Shown here: in pieces, positions 54,522 through 63,790 of the stretch
Layout: each line of letters opens with the position of its first letter
Numbering within the stretch: position 1 is the first letter of the stretch
Origin: Bacillota bacterium
Lineage (GTDB): Bacteria > Bacillota > Negativicutes > Sporomusales > UBA7701
Direction of reading: 5' to 3'
Assembly: GCA_023415775.1 (NCBI GenBank)
Contig: JAEZJM010000020.1
Location: 62,001-126,000 of the forward strand
Length of the DNA: 64,000 nt
The notes under the pieces: model-generated
What the model saw: the letters and a program-made list of their open reading frames with translations, nothing else
The model's database searches: none
Told to the model about the DNA's origin: nothing
Translations under genes and position numbers: made by a program

Positions 54522-55130
54522 TTACTTCTCGGCTACTACCAGCCTTACGACATCTCCGAGCAAGTTATTAACCGATCTCACCGTAAAACCGGCCATTGCA
54601 ACGACTTCGCCCGTATCGCGATTGATATGGTCGCCTAAAAACCTGACCGTGAACGGATTAAGCCAATCCATGAACTGGCGAAGCGCCCCATTGCCGCTCC
54701 CCGTATGCTCCAGCAGAATCAGCTTACCGCCGGGTTTTAGCACCCGGCGACATTCCCGCAGTCCCTGTAAAGGGTTGGGGACGGTGCAGAAAACAAACGC
54801 TGCCAATACACTATCGAAACTTTCGGCAGCAAGCGGCAGTTCCTGCACATCCATAATCTCCAGTCTGACAGGCGCCTTGCACTGAGAAGCTCTCTCCTTG
54901 GCCTTTTCAAGCATGCCAGAACTGATGTCAATGCCGACGATCTCTGTACAACAGTCGGCATAAAAAGGGAAATTGAGTCCCGTACCTATGCCTACCTCCA
55001 ATACTCGTCCACAGGCCAGACCGGCAGCCCGGCGGCGCCAGCGGGAGGGAATAAACCGGTCAACCGTGTCGTAGTTGCCGGCTATACGATTGTACTTGTC
55101 CGCGATTTCCTTAATATTAGAGCTTTCCAC
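54522..55130 (-). CDS. Class I SAM-dependent methyltransferase (UbiE/PmtA-like)
   Basis: Predicted 202 residues. Motif I is VLEVGIGTGLNFPFY, motif II is in VGIDISSGML, and VLAAFVFCTVPNPLQGL with VLKPGGKLILLEHTGSG follow. The pattern is like UbiE and phospholipid N-methyltransferases. The substrate could be a lipid or quinone, but a small anaerobe-type quinone pathway is not visible here. GTG start with AGAGGAG upstream. Confidence 0.85.
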   Translation of the reverse strand: MESSNIKEIADKYNRIAGNYDTVDRFIPSRWRRRAAGLACGRVLEVGIGTGLNFPFYADCCTEIVGIDISSGMLEKAKERASQCKAPVRLEIMDVQELPLAAESFDSVLAAFVFCTVPNPLQGLRECRRVLKPGGKLILLEHTGSGNGALRQFMDWLNPFTVRFLGDHINRDTGEVVAMAGFTVRSVNNLLGDVVRLVVAEK

Positions 55131-55215
55131 GTTAGTCTCCTCTGAACGAGGGTTTGGCAGGGGACCCCGCCGCTTGAGACGAAGAGCCCCCTAGCCATCA
55201 CACCATTACGTCTAA

Positions 55216-55836
55216 TCAGTGTTTTTCGTTGTGGGCGGCATGCCCACCTTCGCCATGCGGGTTCTTGGCGGTCACGCTCATATACAGATTCTCCACGTAA
55301 TGAACGTATTCAACGTAAGCTTCTACATATTCCCTGCCGGCGGCGACACTTTCAGCAGCATGCTTTTTCTTCTCTATCACTTTGGCGAATCGGGACTGAA
55401 TACCTTCCTCAACACCATGCTTCAGATGCTTTATAACCTTCTCCACAGAGCCAGTTTCCAAAGCCTTGTCCGCTTCGACGACAACATGAGGAATATCGCC
55501 GCCAGCAGGCTTAAGCCCGGTATAAGGAGCACCCTCTCCGGCTCGGTGTAACCGAACAAGCGTTTCGAAGAAGTACATATCGGCCAATTCTTTAGCCTCG
55601 GAGCCGCTCTTCCGTACTGCCGTAGTCTTGTTGAATGCGGCCCGCAGCTCGGCCTCACTGTCCTGCTTAATCCACTTCAGGACAGGGGTGATATCCCCTG
55701 ATTCCAAAGCTTGCTTTGCAGCAATCACTACCGGCCCGTCCAGCGTATCGCAGTGGGCGCTGGCGACGCCAGGCGCCAGCAATACCAGTCCAGCCGCAAG
55801 TACCATGAGAATCCACTTCGGGTATATAACTTTCAT
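55216..55836 (-). CDS. DUF6448 family exported protein
   Basis: Predicted 206 residues with a signal peptide (WILMVLAAGLVLLAPGVASA) followed directly by HCDTLDGPVV, the conserved mature N-terminus of DUF6448. The helical body has several histidines, and the end is His-rich (NPHGEGGHAAHNEKH), suggesting metal binding. I start at the ATG nine bases after AGAGAGG; the earlier ATG abuts it. Function unknown. Confidence 0.75.
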   Translation of the reverse strand: MKVIYPKWILMVLAAGLVLLAPGVASAHCDTLDGPVVIAAKQALESGDITPVLKWIKQDSEAELRAAFNKTTAVRKSGSEAKELADMYFFETLVRLHRAGEGAPYTGLKPAGGDIPHVVVEADKALETGSVEKVIKHLKHGVEEGIQSRFAKVIEKKKHAAESVAAGREYVEAYVEYVHYVENLYMSVTAKNPHGEGGHAAHNEKH

Positions 55837-55873
55837 TTCATTCATCCTCTCTTTATTATGGTTCTTCTTCTTT

Positions 55874-56164
55874 TTATAGCGCTACTTCTTCGTAGAAGTG
55901 GGGCTTCGGATAACCATCCAACAGCGGCAGCACCCGTTTCTGGGCCTCTTCGTGAAAGGGACTGCCATGCATGGCCTTGAAGGTTTCGCTGCTTTCGTGT
56001 TCGACAATCGCGGCATAACTGCCGCCTTCTCGCGGCACTAGCAGCTTCCGGCTGATAAAGCCGGGGAATTTGGCGTACTCTTCATTTGTCCAGGCGAACC
56101 ATTGCCGGAATTCCCCGTCTTTCCCCGCTTTGATCGCCGGGAAATAGACTATATTGACCAACAT
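55874..56164 (-). CDS. ABM-domain (antibiotic biosynthesis monooxygenase-like) protein
   Basis: Predicted 96 residues, the size of a dimeric alpha-beta barrel ABM domain (MLVNIVYFPAIKAGKDGEF, FPGFISRKLLV, YAAIVEHESSETFKAMHGS). Relatives oxidise quinols or degrade haem; catalytic residues are not diagnostic. AGGAGGAGA precedes the ATG. A palindromic TGGGTTATTAACCCA lies just upstream and may regulate it. Confidence 0.75.
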   Translation of the reverse strand: MLVNIVYFPAIKAGKDGEFRQWFAWTNEEYAKFPGFISRKLLVPREGGSYAAIVEHESSETFKAMHGSPFHEEAQKRVLPLLDGYPKPHFYEEVAL

Positions 56165-56202
56165 GTTATCTCCTCCTAATATGTATTGACCTATAAGCTT
56201 TC

Positions 56203-56217
56203 TGGGTTATTAACCCA
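56203..56217. promoter_or_regulatory. Palindromic operator candidate upstream of the ABM gene
   Basis: TGGGTTA-T-TAACCCA, a perfect 7-base inverted repeat centred on one base, lies between the ABM gene and the tolC stop. No dedicated regulator is adjacent. Confidence 0.45.
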
Positions 56218-56257
56218 TTGGTTCCACCTCCCCCTCCAAGGCCGCCATGCCGGACTT

Positions 56258-57550
56258 TCACTTTACGGCAATCCCCATGGCTTTATCTAGCTGCGCCTTG
56301 CTGGTGTTATAGTCATATAGCGCCTGAATATAATTGGTTTTTGCCTGGGCCAGCGCCAGTTGGGCATCGATAACGTCGAGGTTAGTACCAACGCCGGCGG
56401 TATAACGGACTTGGGCGATCTTGAAATCCTCCTCTGCCTTGACGACAGTAACCTTACTTGTCTCGATGCGTTTTTCCGCTTCCCGCATGTTCAGATAAGC
56501 CTGCTGGACTTCAAGAGCCACGCCGTCCCTCGTTTTCCGGGCCGTCTCACTGGCGCTAATGACCGCATACTCGGCCTCTTTCACCTTCGAGCGGGTCAGT
56601 TGGGTATCGAACAGGGTCAGCGAGGCCGTCAGACTGGCCATCCAGTTGTGATTCTTACCGCCGGGGAAGCCGCTATCATACCAATCCTTAGCGGCGCTGG
56701 CCGTGACGGTCGGCAGAAACCCGGAACGGGCGACCTTTACGCCCTGTTTCGCGCCTTCAAGGTTGGCCTGGGCTTGGTTGACATCCGGCCGGCTGCTGAG
56801 CGCGTAGCTGATACTGTCGTTCAGGGCTTGGCCGTGTTGCTGGTATTTCAAATCTTCTTTCGGCTTTATCTCGCTCGTCAGTGGCAGGCCTATGACGTTG
56901 CACAGGTTGGCCATCGCTACATCGTAATCGTTCTGGGCCCTGATCAGATTCTGCTGGGCATTGGCTAGCTCGACCTCGGACCGCAGCACGTCTGATCGGG
57001 CTACCGTCCCCGCGTCGTACTGAGCCTGCACGTTCCGCAGGTGAGCGGCCAGGTTGTCGACCGATTCCTGACTGACCTGGCGCAGATTGCGGGTCTGCAG
57101 CAGTTTGAAATAGGCGGCAGTGGCATCCAGCTTTGTCTGCTGCAGGGACTTGGAAAAACCGAGGTCGTAATACTTGAAATTGTATTGGGCCTGACCGACA
57201 AGGCCCTCTACCCGCCCGCCGGTATAAAGATCGATAGACAGTTTGAGAAAATTATCGAACTTATTGTTTATGGCCGGCATCAGCCCGGTAATCGACGACG
57301 GGACCGCCGCCGGCGACGTCCGCGTGTCGGTATGAGTATATTTCAGGGTAGGCCCCCAGCCCGCCTTGTACTCCCTGAGAGCCCAGGCCGCTTTCTCGCG
57401 GTCGGCGGCGGCAATTTTCACATTCGGGTTATTGCGGAGCGCCATGGCCACGCTTTCCTCCAGCGACAGCTCAATTGGCGCCGCCAACGCCGCTTGATTA
57501 AATAGAGCGAGCATGGCAGCGGCCACCAATAATTTACGCCATAGTCTCAT
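56258..57550 (-). CDS. tolC: TolC-family outer-membrane efflux protein
   Basis: Predicted 430 residues with a signal peptide (LLVAAAMLALFNQAALAAP). Two repeats of helical coiled coil plus barrel strands include SLEESVAMALRNNPNVKIA and LRSEVELANAQQNL, and a later NLDVIDAQLALAQAKTNYI. It forms the outer-membrane channel of a tripartite exporter. GGAGG precedes the ATG. It is last in the operon after two permeases. Its presence requires an outer membrane. Confidence 0.93.
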   Translation of the reverse strand: MRLWRKLLVAAAMLALFNQAALAAPIELSLEESVAMALRNNPNVKIAAADREKAAWALREYKAGWGPTLKYTHTDTRTSPAAVPSSITGLMPAINNKFDNFLKLSIDLYTGGRVEGLVGQAQYNFKYYDLGFSKSLQQTKLDATAAYFKLLQTRNLRQVSQESVDNLAAHLRNVQAQYDAGTVARSDVLRSEVELANAQQNLIRAQNDYDVAMANLCNVIGLPLTSEIKPKEDLKYQQHGQALNDSISYALSSRPDVNQAQANLEGAKQGVKVARSGFLPTVTASAAKDWYDSGFPGGKNHNWMASLTASLTLFDTQLTRSKVKEAEYAVISASETARKTRDGVALEVQQAYLNMREAEKRIETSKVTVVKAEEDFKIAQVRYTAGVGTNLDVIDAQLALAQAKTNYIQALYDYNTSKAQLDKAMGIAVK

Positions 57551-57586
57551 GATAAGCCAGCCTCCTAACAGTACGAACCCATTTGA

Positions 57587-58711
57587 CTAAGCGAGCGTCT
57601 TGCGGAACCTTTTGACCGCTAGAGCCAGGACCAGGCTCCCGAGGACGAGCAGCGCCAGGATTTGCGGCCACAATATTGCCACGCCCACGCCTTTCAGGAA
57701 GATTCCTCGGATAATAACCAGGAAATAGCGCAGGGGATTTAAATAAGTGAAGAACTGTACCACATCCGGCATATTGGCGATCGGGAACATGAATCCGGAC
57801 AACAGCACCGCCGGCAGGTAGAAGAAGAAGGTCGACATCATGGCCTGCTGCTGCGTATCCGAGATTGTGGAGATGACGAGGCCGATGCCGATCGTCGTCA
57901 TCAGATAAAAGCCGTTGGCCACAAATAGCGTCGTTATGCTGCCCCTGACCGGTATGTCGAACCAGAAGACGCTGATTAGGGTAACGAAGATCATATTTAC
58001 GAAACCGAGGATAATCGACGGCATGGTCTTGCCCAGGATAAACTCCGCCGGCGTGATCGGGGTGACGACGATCTGCTCCATCGTCCCCAGCTCTTTCTCG
58101 CGGACCACCGACATGCTGGTGAGCAGCAGGGTAACAAGCATCACGATGACCGCGATGACCCCGGGCACGTAAAAGTTGCGGCTGGTCAGGTTCTCGTTGA
58201 ACCACGCCCTGGCCTGGAGGTTTACCCCCGCCGGTTCCCGGCCGGGGCCGCCAGCCTGCTTTCGCAAGAGTTCGATGGCGTCGTTTCGGATGATGTTGCC
58301 TGCGTAGCTCATAACGACGCCCGCCGTGTTGGAGTCGGTGCCGTCGACGATAATCTGGACGGCGGCGGTTCTGCCGCTGGCGACGTTGCCGCTAAAATCG
58401 GCGGGGATGCGAATCACGGCCGTCACTTTTCCGTAGTCGAGCAGTTCATCTATCTCGCGGTCGCTATGGACCATGGCCTTGACTGTGAAATAACCGGAGT
58501 GGATAAACCGGTCGACCAAATCGCGGCTTTCCGGCGTCCGGGCCTGGTCATACACGGCGGTGGCCACCTGCTTCACATCCGTCGTCACGGCGTAGCCGAA
58601 AACCATACTCTGGATCAGCGGCATCACCAGGACAATCGCCCGCATCTTCGGGTTGCGGAAAACCTGGATGAATTCCTTTTTGATCATGTGCCGCAAACGT
58701 TCGAAGGCCAT
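57587..58711 (-). CDS. ABC-2 type permease (YbhR-like)
   Basis: Predicted 374 residues. One N-terminal helix, a large periplasmic loop of about 150 residues and five C-terminal helices form the ABC2_membrane_3 layout. MSVVREKELGTMEQIVVTP and GFMFPIANMP are family motifs. It pairs with the similar permease upstream; 3 bases separate them. Acts in the inner membrane with the two ATPases and HlyD. Confidence 0.92.
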   Translation of the reverse strand: MAFERLRHMIKKEFIQVFRNPKMRAIVLVMPLIQSMVFGYAVTTDVKQVATAVYDQARTPESRDLVDRFIHSGYFTVKAMVHSDREIDELLDYGKVTAVIRIPADFSGNVASGRTAAVQIIVDGTDSNTAGVVMSYAGNIIRNDAIELLRKQAGGPGREPAGVNLQARAWFNENLTSRNFYVPGVIAVIVMLVTLLLTSMSVVREKELGTMEQIVVTPITPAEFILGKTMPSIILGFVNMIFVTLISVFWFDIPVRGSITTLFVANGFYLMTTIGIGLVISTISDTQQQAMMSTFFFYLPAVLLSGFMFPIANMPDVVQFFTYLNPLRYFLVIIRGIFLKGVGVAILWPQILALLVLGSLVLALAVKRFRKTLA

Positions 58712-58714
58712 AAT

Positions 58715-59848
58715 CTACACCAGCCTTTTCCTAAGCTTAACGTTGGCGACGATGATGAGCACCACTGCAAACACCAGGAGAATACTTGCCTCGGATATGA
58801 GAATCGGGATGCCGGCGCCTTTCAGATAGATGTTCTTCAAGATGGCGACAAAATAGCGGGAAGGCACGAGGTACGTTATCCCCTGAATCGCCGCCGGCAT
58901 ATTGGCAATAGCGTACATGAAGCCGGACAACAGGAAGGACGGCAGGAAGGTCAGCACCATGGCCAGCTGGCTGGCGAGAAGCTGCGACCGGGTCACAATA
59001 CTAATCAGCATGCCCATGGTGAGCGAGCCGGCGAGAAATATCGCCGCCGCCCCGAAAATGAGCGCCGCGTTGCCCCGCAAAGGCACCTCGAAGAGGTATT
59101 GGCCCATCAGCACCGCCAGCAAGACATCCAGCATGCCGATAGCGAAATAGGGCGTCAGTTTCCCCACGATCAGCTCCAGCGGCTTCAGCGGCGTGGTCAT
59201 GAGCTGTTCCATCGTCCCGTTCTCCCATTCGCGGGCGATAGTCAGTGAGGTCAGCAGCGCGGCGATGACCATCATGATGACGGCGATGAGTCCGGGGATG
59301 ATGTAGTTTTTGGCCAGCATATTCTGGTTGAACCACACCCTCGGTTTGGCTTCCAGGGGCACGACCGCCGTTTTGGCGCCGCGCTGCTTGGCTGTTTTTA
59401 TAAGCAGCGAACTGGTATAGCCGTCAGTCACCGCCTGGGCGTAGCCGATGGCGATTGTCGCCGTGTTGGCGTCGCTGCCGTCGACGATCAGTTGCACATC
59501 CGCCGTCTGGCCGCTTTCCAGCCGGCGGCCGAAATCGCGGGGCACCACGAGCGCCAATATCGCCTCCCGCCTGTCGATCGCCTGTTCAATCTCCGCGTAG
59601 GAACTCACATACCCGGTCACGCCGAAATACCGGGAGGCCGTGAACCGGCCGACGAATTCGCGGCTGTCGCTGGTGCCGCTCTGGTCCCATACCACCAACG
59701 GCACGTTGTCAACATCCAGGCTCAAGGACGACCCGAAGAGGAATATCAGCAGGATGGGCATGGCAATCGCCATTCCTAAACTGCGCGGATCGCGGATGAT
59801 GTGGATGAATTCCTTGCGTATTATCGCTACTGCCCGATGGATGTTCAT
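58715..59848 (-). CDS. ABC-2 type permease (YbhS-like)
   Basis: Predicted 377 residues, with the same layout as its downstream neighbour. EWENGTMEQLMTTPLKPLEL and GFMYAIANMPAAIQG are the matching motifs. The two permeases probably form the heterodimeric membrane channel. It begins 11 bases after the ATPase gene stop. Confidence 0.92.
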   Translation of the reverse strand: MNIHRAVAIIRKEFIHIIRDPRSLGMAIAMPILLIFLFGSSLSLDVDNVPLVVWDQSGTSDSREFVGRFTASRYFGVTGYVSSYAEIEQAIDRREAILALVVPRDFGRRLESGQTADVQLIVDGSDANTATIAIGYAQAVTDGYTSSLLIKTAKQRGAKTAVVPLEAKPRVWFNQNMLAKNYIIPGLIAVIMMVIAALLTSLTIAREWENGTMEQLMTTPLKPLELIVGKLTPYFAIGMLDVLLAVLMGQYLFEVPLRGNAALIFGAAAIFLAGSLTMGMLISIVTRSQLLASQLAMVLTFLPSFLLSGFMYAIANMPAAIQGITYLVPSRYFVAILKNIYLKGAGIPILISEASILLVFAVVLIIVANVKLRKRLV

Positions 59849-59859
59849 ATAATCACCGC

Positions 59860-60822
59860 CTAATGTCCGGTCATGCTGTCGCGGGCTTCGATTATCGACA
59901 CGAACACGTCCTCCAGCGAGGGTCTGATCTTTTCGAGTTTTGTATAAACGGCTTCCCGCTCTTTCAGCGCGGCGGCGATGACGGGAAGCGCCGCCTGCGC
60001 GTCAGCCACCGAGAGGTGCAGCCCGCGCCCGAACAGGGCCGCTTCCTTGACTTCGGGAATCCCGTTTACCGCCTGCAGCATCGCGAAAGGATCGGGGCAC
60101 TCCAGGTTCAGGATATCCGCGCTCATATACCTGGCCTTCAGTTCGTCGGGGGTGCCGATGGCTACCAGTTCGCCCCGATAGATCATCGCCAGCCGGTCGC
60201 AGTATTCGGCTTCATCCATGTAGTGGGTAGTCACGAAAACGGTGACGCCTTCGGCCGCGAGCTGGTAGATCAGGTCCCAGAAGCTGCGGCGGGATATCGG
60301 ATCGACCCCCGAGGTCGGTTCGTCGAGAAAGATCACCGGTGGCCGGTGCAGGAGGGCGCACCCCAGGGCCAGCCTCTGCCGCCAGCCCCCGGCGAGAACG
60401 GAAGTCAGGCTGCCCCGATGCTCCTCAAGGCCGGCCATTGTGATTACCCATTCCTTGCGGCTCTGTTTTTCGGCCGCGGGAATTTGGTAAATGCCGCTGT
60501 AAAAGTCGATATTCTCTTCCACCGTAAGGTCTTCGTAGAGGGAAAACTTCTGCGACATATAGCCGATATGGGCTTTGATCTGCTCCGCCTCTTTGAACAC
60601 GTCAAAACCGATTACATCGGCTTTTCCGGCCGTGGGAGCAATGATGCCGCACAGCATCCTCATAGTGGTCGACTTCCCGGCGCCGTTCGGCCCGAGGAAA
60701 CCGAATATTTCTCCCCGCTTGACCTGGAAAGACACCTTATTTACCGCCTGGAAACTGCCGAACGACTTTTCCAGATTTTCCACCGTGACCGCGTATTCAG
60801 TAACTTCCGTATTAGCAGGCAT
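59860..60822 (-). CDS. ABC transporter ATPase 2 (YbhF second half-like)
   Basis: Predicted 320 residues. Walker A GPNGAGKST, signature LAGGWRQRLALG (note GGWRQ for the usual GGxxQ), Walker B VIFLDEPTSGVDP and switch TTHYMDEAEYCDR. I start at an ATG eight bases after AAGGGAAG, overlapping the previous gene by 11 bases. It corresponds to the second nucleotide-binding half of the E. coli YbhF fusion. Confidence 0.92.
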   Translation of the reverse strand: MPANTEVTEYAVTVENLEKSFGSFQAVNKVSFQVKRGEIFGFLGPNGAGKSTTMRMLCGIIAPTAGKADVIGFDVFKEAEQIKAHIGYMSQKFSLYEDLTVEENIDFYSGIYQIPAAEKQSRKEWVITMAGLEEHRGSLTSVLAGGWRQRLALGCALLHRPPVIFLDEPTSGVDPISRRSFWDLIYQLAAEGVTVFVTTHYMDEAEYCDRLAMIYRGELVAIGTPDELKARYMSADILNLECPDPFAMLQAVNGIPEVKEAALFGRGLHLSVADAQAALPVIAAALKEREAVYTKLEKIRPSLEDVFVSIIEARDSMTGH

Positions 60823-61753
60823 TGGCGCCACTTCCCTTTACAGGCGTTATCATCGAGATGAAGACGTCTTCCAGCGACGGGACGACGATTTCCGTCTCCG
60901 CCTGCACGCCCCCGCTTGCCAGCGCGTTTTCGACCGCCCGTAGAGCCTGCGTCGGCTCGCCGTTCAACACCACATGGATTTTTGCGCCGAATAATCCCGA
61001 CGATACCGGGGCCAACTCGGCCGTCAATCTGGCTAGAACCTGCCGCGGCTCCCGGCAGCGCACCTCGACGAGAACACCGTGCATGCGTTCTTTGACCTCG
61101 TCCGGGGTGCCGGACAGTATCAGCCGTCCCTGATGCAGCAGGCCGATCCTGGCGCACCGTTCGGCCTCGTCGAGATAAGCGGTGGAAACAAAAATAGTAA
61201 CCTTTTCCGCCAGCAGTCGGTACAGGATTCGCCAGAAGTCCCGCCGCGACAAAGGGTCGACGCCGTTGGTAGGTTCGTCCAGCAGCAGCACCTTGGGGGT
61301 GTGAATGAGGGCGCAGGCCAGAGCCAGTTTCTGTTTCATGCCGCCTGACAGGTTCCGGGCCAGGCGGTCGCGGAACGGCGTCATATTGCTGAACGCCAGC
61401 AGTTCGGGAACCTTCTCCTGCCTGACCTGCCGCGGCACGTTGTAAAGGTCGGCGTAAAAGTTGATATTCTCCTCAACGGTCAGATCCAGATACAGCCCGA
61501 AGCGCTGGGGCATATAGCTGATGTGGTTTTTCAGCTCTTCCGAATCTTTGACCGTATCACAGCCGTACACGGAAGCCCCTCCGGCCGTTGGGGCCATCAG
61601 CCCGGCAAGGAGCCGCATCACCGTAGTCTTGCCGGCGCCGTCCGGCCCCACCAGCCCGAAGACTTCGCCTTCTTTGACGGATAGGCTTAGGTTATCCACG
61701 GCTGTGTTAGCGCCGAATTTGCGGGTTAGGCCAACTGTGCTGATGGCATCCAT
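60812..61753 (-). CDS. ABC transporter ATPase 1 (YbhF first half-like)
   Basis: Predicted 313 residues. Walker A is GPDGAGKTT (Asp for the usual Asn), signature NLSGGMKQKLALA, Walker B VLLLDEPTNGVDP and switch STAYLDEAERCAR (His of the switch replaced by Ala-Tyr). The substitutions suggest asymmetric ATP sites with the next ATPase. The ATG was chosen right after the hlyD stop; a 91-residue extension inside hlyD is spurious. Confidence 0.92.
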   Translation of the reverse strand: MDAISTVGLTRKFGANTAVDNLSLSVKEGEVFGLVGPDGAGKTTVMRLLAGLMAPTAGGASVYGCDTVKDSEELKNHISYMPQRFGLYLDLTVEENINFYADLYNVPRQVRQEKVPELLAFSNMTPFRDRLARNLSGGMKQKLALACALIHTPKVLLLDEPTNGVDPLSRRDFWRILYRLLAEKVTIFVSTAYLDEAERCARIGLLHQGRLILSGTPDEVKERMHGVLVEVRCREPRQVLARLTAELAPVSSGLFGAKIHVVLNGEPTQALRAVENALASGGVQAETEIVVPSLEDVFISMITPVKGSGANAC

Positions 61754-61755
61754 GG

Positions 61756-62748
61756 CTACTGGCCACCCAGCTTTATGACCGCATCTGCGGGCATCCCGGG
61801 TTTCAACTCGCGCGCCTGATTTTCGATCATGACCTTGATGCGATAGACTAGCTTCACCCGTTCTTCTGCTGTCTGGATATTTTTCGGGGTGAATTCGGCT
61901 TCGGAAGCGATAAAACCGATGGAGCCGTTGTAGGTTTTGTCGGGATATGTATCGGTGGTAACCGCTACTTTCTGGCCGAGCTTCACTCTGCCGAGGTCGG
62001 TCTCGGCGATATAGGCTTTGAGCCATACCTGATCAAGCTCGCCGATCGTCACCACCGGCGTTCCGGGGGCGACGTATTCGCCCGGTTCGATGTTCTTCGA
62101 GAGCACCACTCCGTTGATGGGAGCGGCAATCTGTGCATAAGCCAGCCGTGTCTGCGCCAGCTTCAGCTGCTGCTTGGCCTGCTCGGTTCGGGCCGCAGCC
62201 AGCTCGATTTCTTCCTGCCGCGGACCCTCTGCCACAAGACTTAGCTGCTGGGCCGCCTGGTCGGCACGGGCGCTCGCCGTCGCAAACGCGGTATGACTCC
62301 GGTCTCTATCCTGGGCCGATATCGCACTTTGGGCAAATAGCTGCTGCATGCGACGGTACTCGGCCGCGGCGTTTTGCCTATCGGCCTCAGCGCTCCTGAG
62401 CGCCGCCTGCGCCGCCGAAATATCCTGGGGCCGCGAACCGTTGGCAAGCTGCGTCAATGTAGCCTGTGCCGCCAGCAATTGGGCCTTGGCATTGGCAACA
62501 TCGAGTTCGAGATCAGCGGTCTCTAGACTCGCTATCGGTTGTCCCTTCTTAACGCTTTCGCCTTCATCGACCATCCGCTGCGCGACGTGGCCGGCAATCT
62601 TGAACCCCGCGCCTACTGTGGTTGTTTCGATATTGCCCGATACCTTGACTTGATTGGGATCGGTCTGTTTCTTGGTGTATAGCGAGTATCCGCCAACCGC
62701 CAAAGCGATTACCAGAATAGGTATCAGTATCCTAACCCTTTTTTCCAT
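61756..62748 (-). CDS. HlyD/YbhG-type periplasmic adaptor
   Basis: Predicted 330 residues: an N-terminal membrane anchor (ILIPILVIALAVGGYSLY), a lipoyl/barrel-sandwich half (VKVSGNIETTTVGAGFKIAG), a coiled coil near 90-220, and the returning half (IAAPINGVVLSKNIEPGEYV). It bridges the permeases to TolC. It is first of the five-gene structural set after the TetR regulator. Confidence 0.93.
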   Translation of the reverse strand: MEKRVRILIPILVIALAVGGYSLYTKKQTDPNQVKVSGNIETTTVGAGFKIAGHVAQRMVDEGESVKKGQPIASLETADLELDVANAKAQLLAAQATLTQLANGSRPQDISAAQAALRSAEADRQNAAAEYRRMQQLFAQSAISAQDRDRSHTAFATASARADQAAQQLSLVAEGPRQEEIELAAARTEQAKQQLKLAQTRLAYAQIAAPINGVVLSKNIEPGEYVAPGTPVVTIGELDQVWLKAYIAETDLGRVKLGQKVAVTTDTYPDKTYNGSIGFIASEAEFTPKNIQTAEERVKLVYRIKVMIENQARELKPGMPADAVIKLGGQ

Positions 62749-62792
62749 AACATTTCCCTCCCGCTTTCATATTCCATATGGGCCTATCGTCC

Positions 62793-62812
62793 ATGTGAAC
62801 ATTAATTCACAT
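62793..62812. promoter_or_regulatory. TetR-type operator upstream of hlyD
   Basis: ATGTGAA-cattaa-TTCACAT, a perfect 7-base inverted repeat in the gap between tetR and hlyD. It shares GTGAA/TTCAC arms with the site upstream of tetR. Confidence 0.7.
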
Positions 62813-62828
62813 ATGGCGTAAAAAAATT

Positions 62829-63413
62829 TCATTTCCCGATACCTCGGGCGTATACGTCCCATAACGGCTTTTTAAAAGCATCCACCGAATTGTCTCCTGC
62901 CTGATTTAGGATGATAAGCGGTTGAATCATGCCGACGAACAGCAGCGCCGCCGACATCGGGTCAATCGCCGGTGCGATTTCGCCCTTAGGCTGTCCGTTA
63001 GCAATTATATTTCTGACTGCGGCCACGTAGGACGCGATAACGGAAATCATCCGTTGTTTCAGAGCCGGATTTCTATTGCCCGCCAGCAGTGAGAACATGA
63101 TCAACGGGATGGCCGGCTGGGTTTTTAAAAAATCAGTATGCAGTTTATACAACTGCTCCAGCTTTTCCACAGCATCCTTGCCGCCGGCCACACTGGCGAC
63201 GTTGGCTTGCAGTGACCGGCCAACGAAGTCGACCAGACTTTCGATGATTTCCTCCTTGCCGCCGAAATGGCGGTAGATGGCGGAAGGAACCAGATTGATC
63301 GCAGCGGCGATAGCGGCCACGCTGAGATTGTCCAGACCTTTCTCCTCGATGAGTTTGAGCGAGGCGCTGATTATTTCATCTCGCCGTGTTTCCGTAGCTT
63401 TTTTCTCGGTCAA
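62829..63413 (-). CDS. TetR family regulator (YbhH/CecR-like position)
   Basis: Predicted 194 residues. The N-terminal helix-turn-helix reads IISASLKLIEEKGLDNLSV, then AIYRHFGGKEEI. The C-terminal two-thirds is a ligand-binding bundle. Operators of the same sequence lie upstream of it and of hlyD, so it probably represses itself and the exporter. The inducer is unknown; efflux substrates are the usual ligands. Confidence 0.93.
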   Translation of the reverse strand: MTEKKATETRRDEIISASLKLIEEKGLDNLSVAAIAAAINLVPSAIYRHFGGKEEIIESLVDFVGRSLQANVASVAGGKDAVEKLEQLYKLHTDFLKTQPAIPLIMFSLLAGNRNPALKQRMISVIASYVAAVRNIIANGQPKGEIAPAIDPMSAALLFVGMIQPLIILNQAGDNSVDAFKKPLWDVYARGIGK

Positions 63414-63433
63414 TTTTGCAGCTCCTGCCTCAT

Positions 63434-63451
63434 TGTGAATTTATATTCACT
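63434..63451. promoter_or_regulatory. TetR-type operator upstream of tetR
   Basis: TGTGAAT-TTAT-ATTCACT has a 6-base perfect GTGAAT/ATTCAC dyad, like the site at 62793-62812. It lies about 20 bases upstream of the tetR start. Confidence 0.7.
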
Positions 63452-63790
63452 TTGAGCTTAGCATCATTTTCCTGTTCCGTCAACCGGCTTTTCACGGTTG
63501 ATTCATCAATTGCTGGCGGGAGGGGAAAGTGCGTCCAGAGACAGTAGCGTCCTTTCAGGTTGCCGCCGCAACGGCAGAGGTTGTCGCCCGCCAAGCGCGA
63601 GCAGTAACCGGCCAGCCCGGCAAGCTCCTTAACACTCGGCCCATGAGTCCCCTTATCCTTGCTCAAACAACCACCTTCTCGCATGGATACCGGCAGTGTA
63701 TGCCATGCCCATCCAACACACCCGGTGTTTTCCTATGCCTTAATCTTATATCGTTCTACTCCAAGGCGCTGTGATTCATGTCACACATAA
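63452..63790. other. Intergenic stretch, no supported gene
   Basis: About 340 bases. A minus-strand frame (63430-63684) with several cysteines reads through here and ends inside the tetR operator; its start would be TTG near 63666 after a weak ribosome site. I do not accept it as a gene. No RNA or repeat stands out. Confidence 0.4.

Noticed and set aside
63430..63684. 84-residue minus-strand Cys-containing frame upstream of tetR
   Set aside because: Its end overlaps the tetR operator and promoter, the ribosome site is weak and no family is recognisable.
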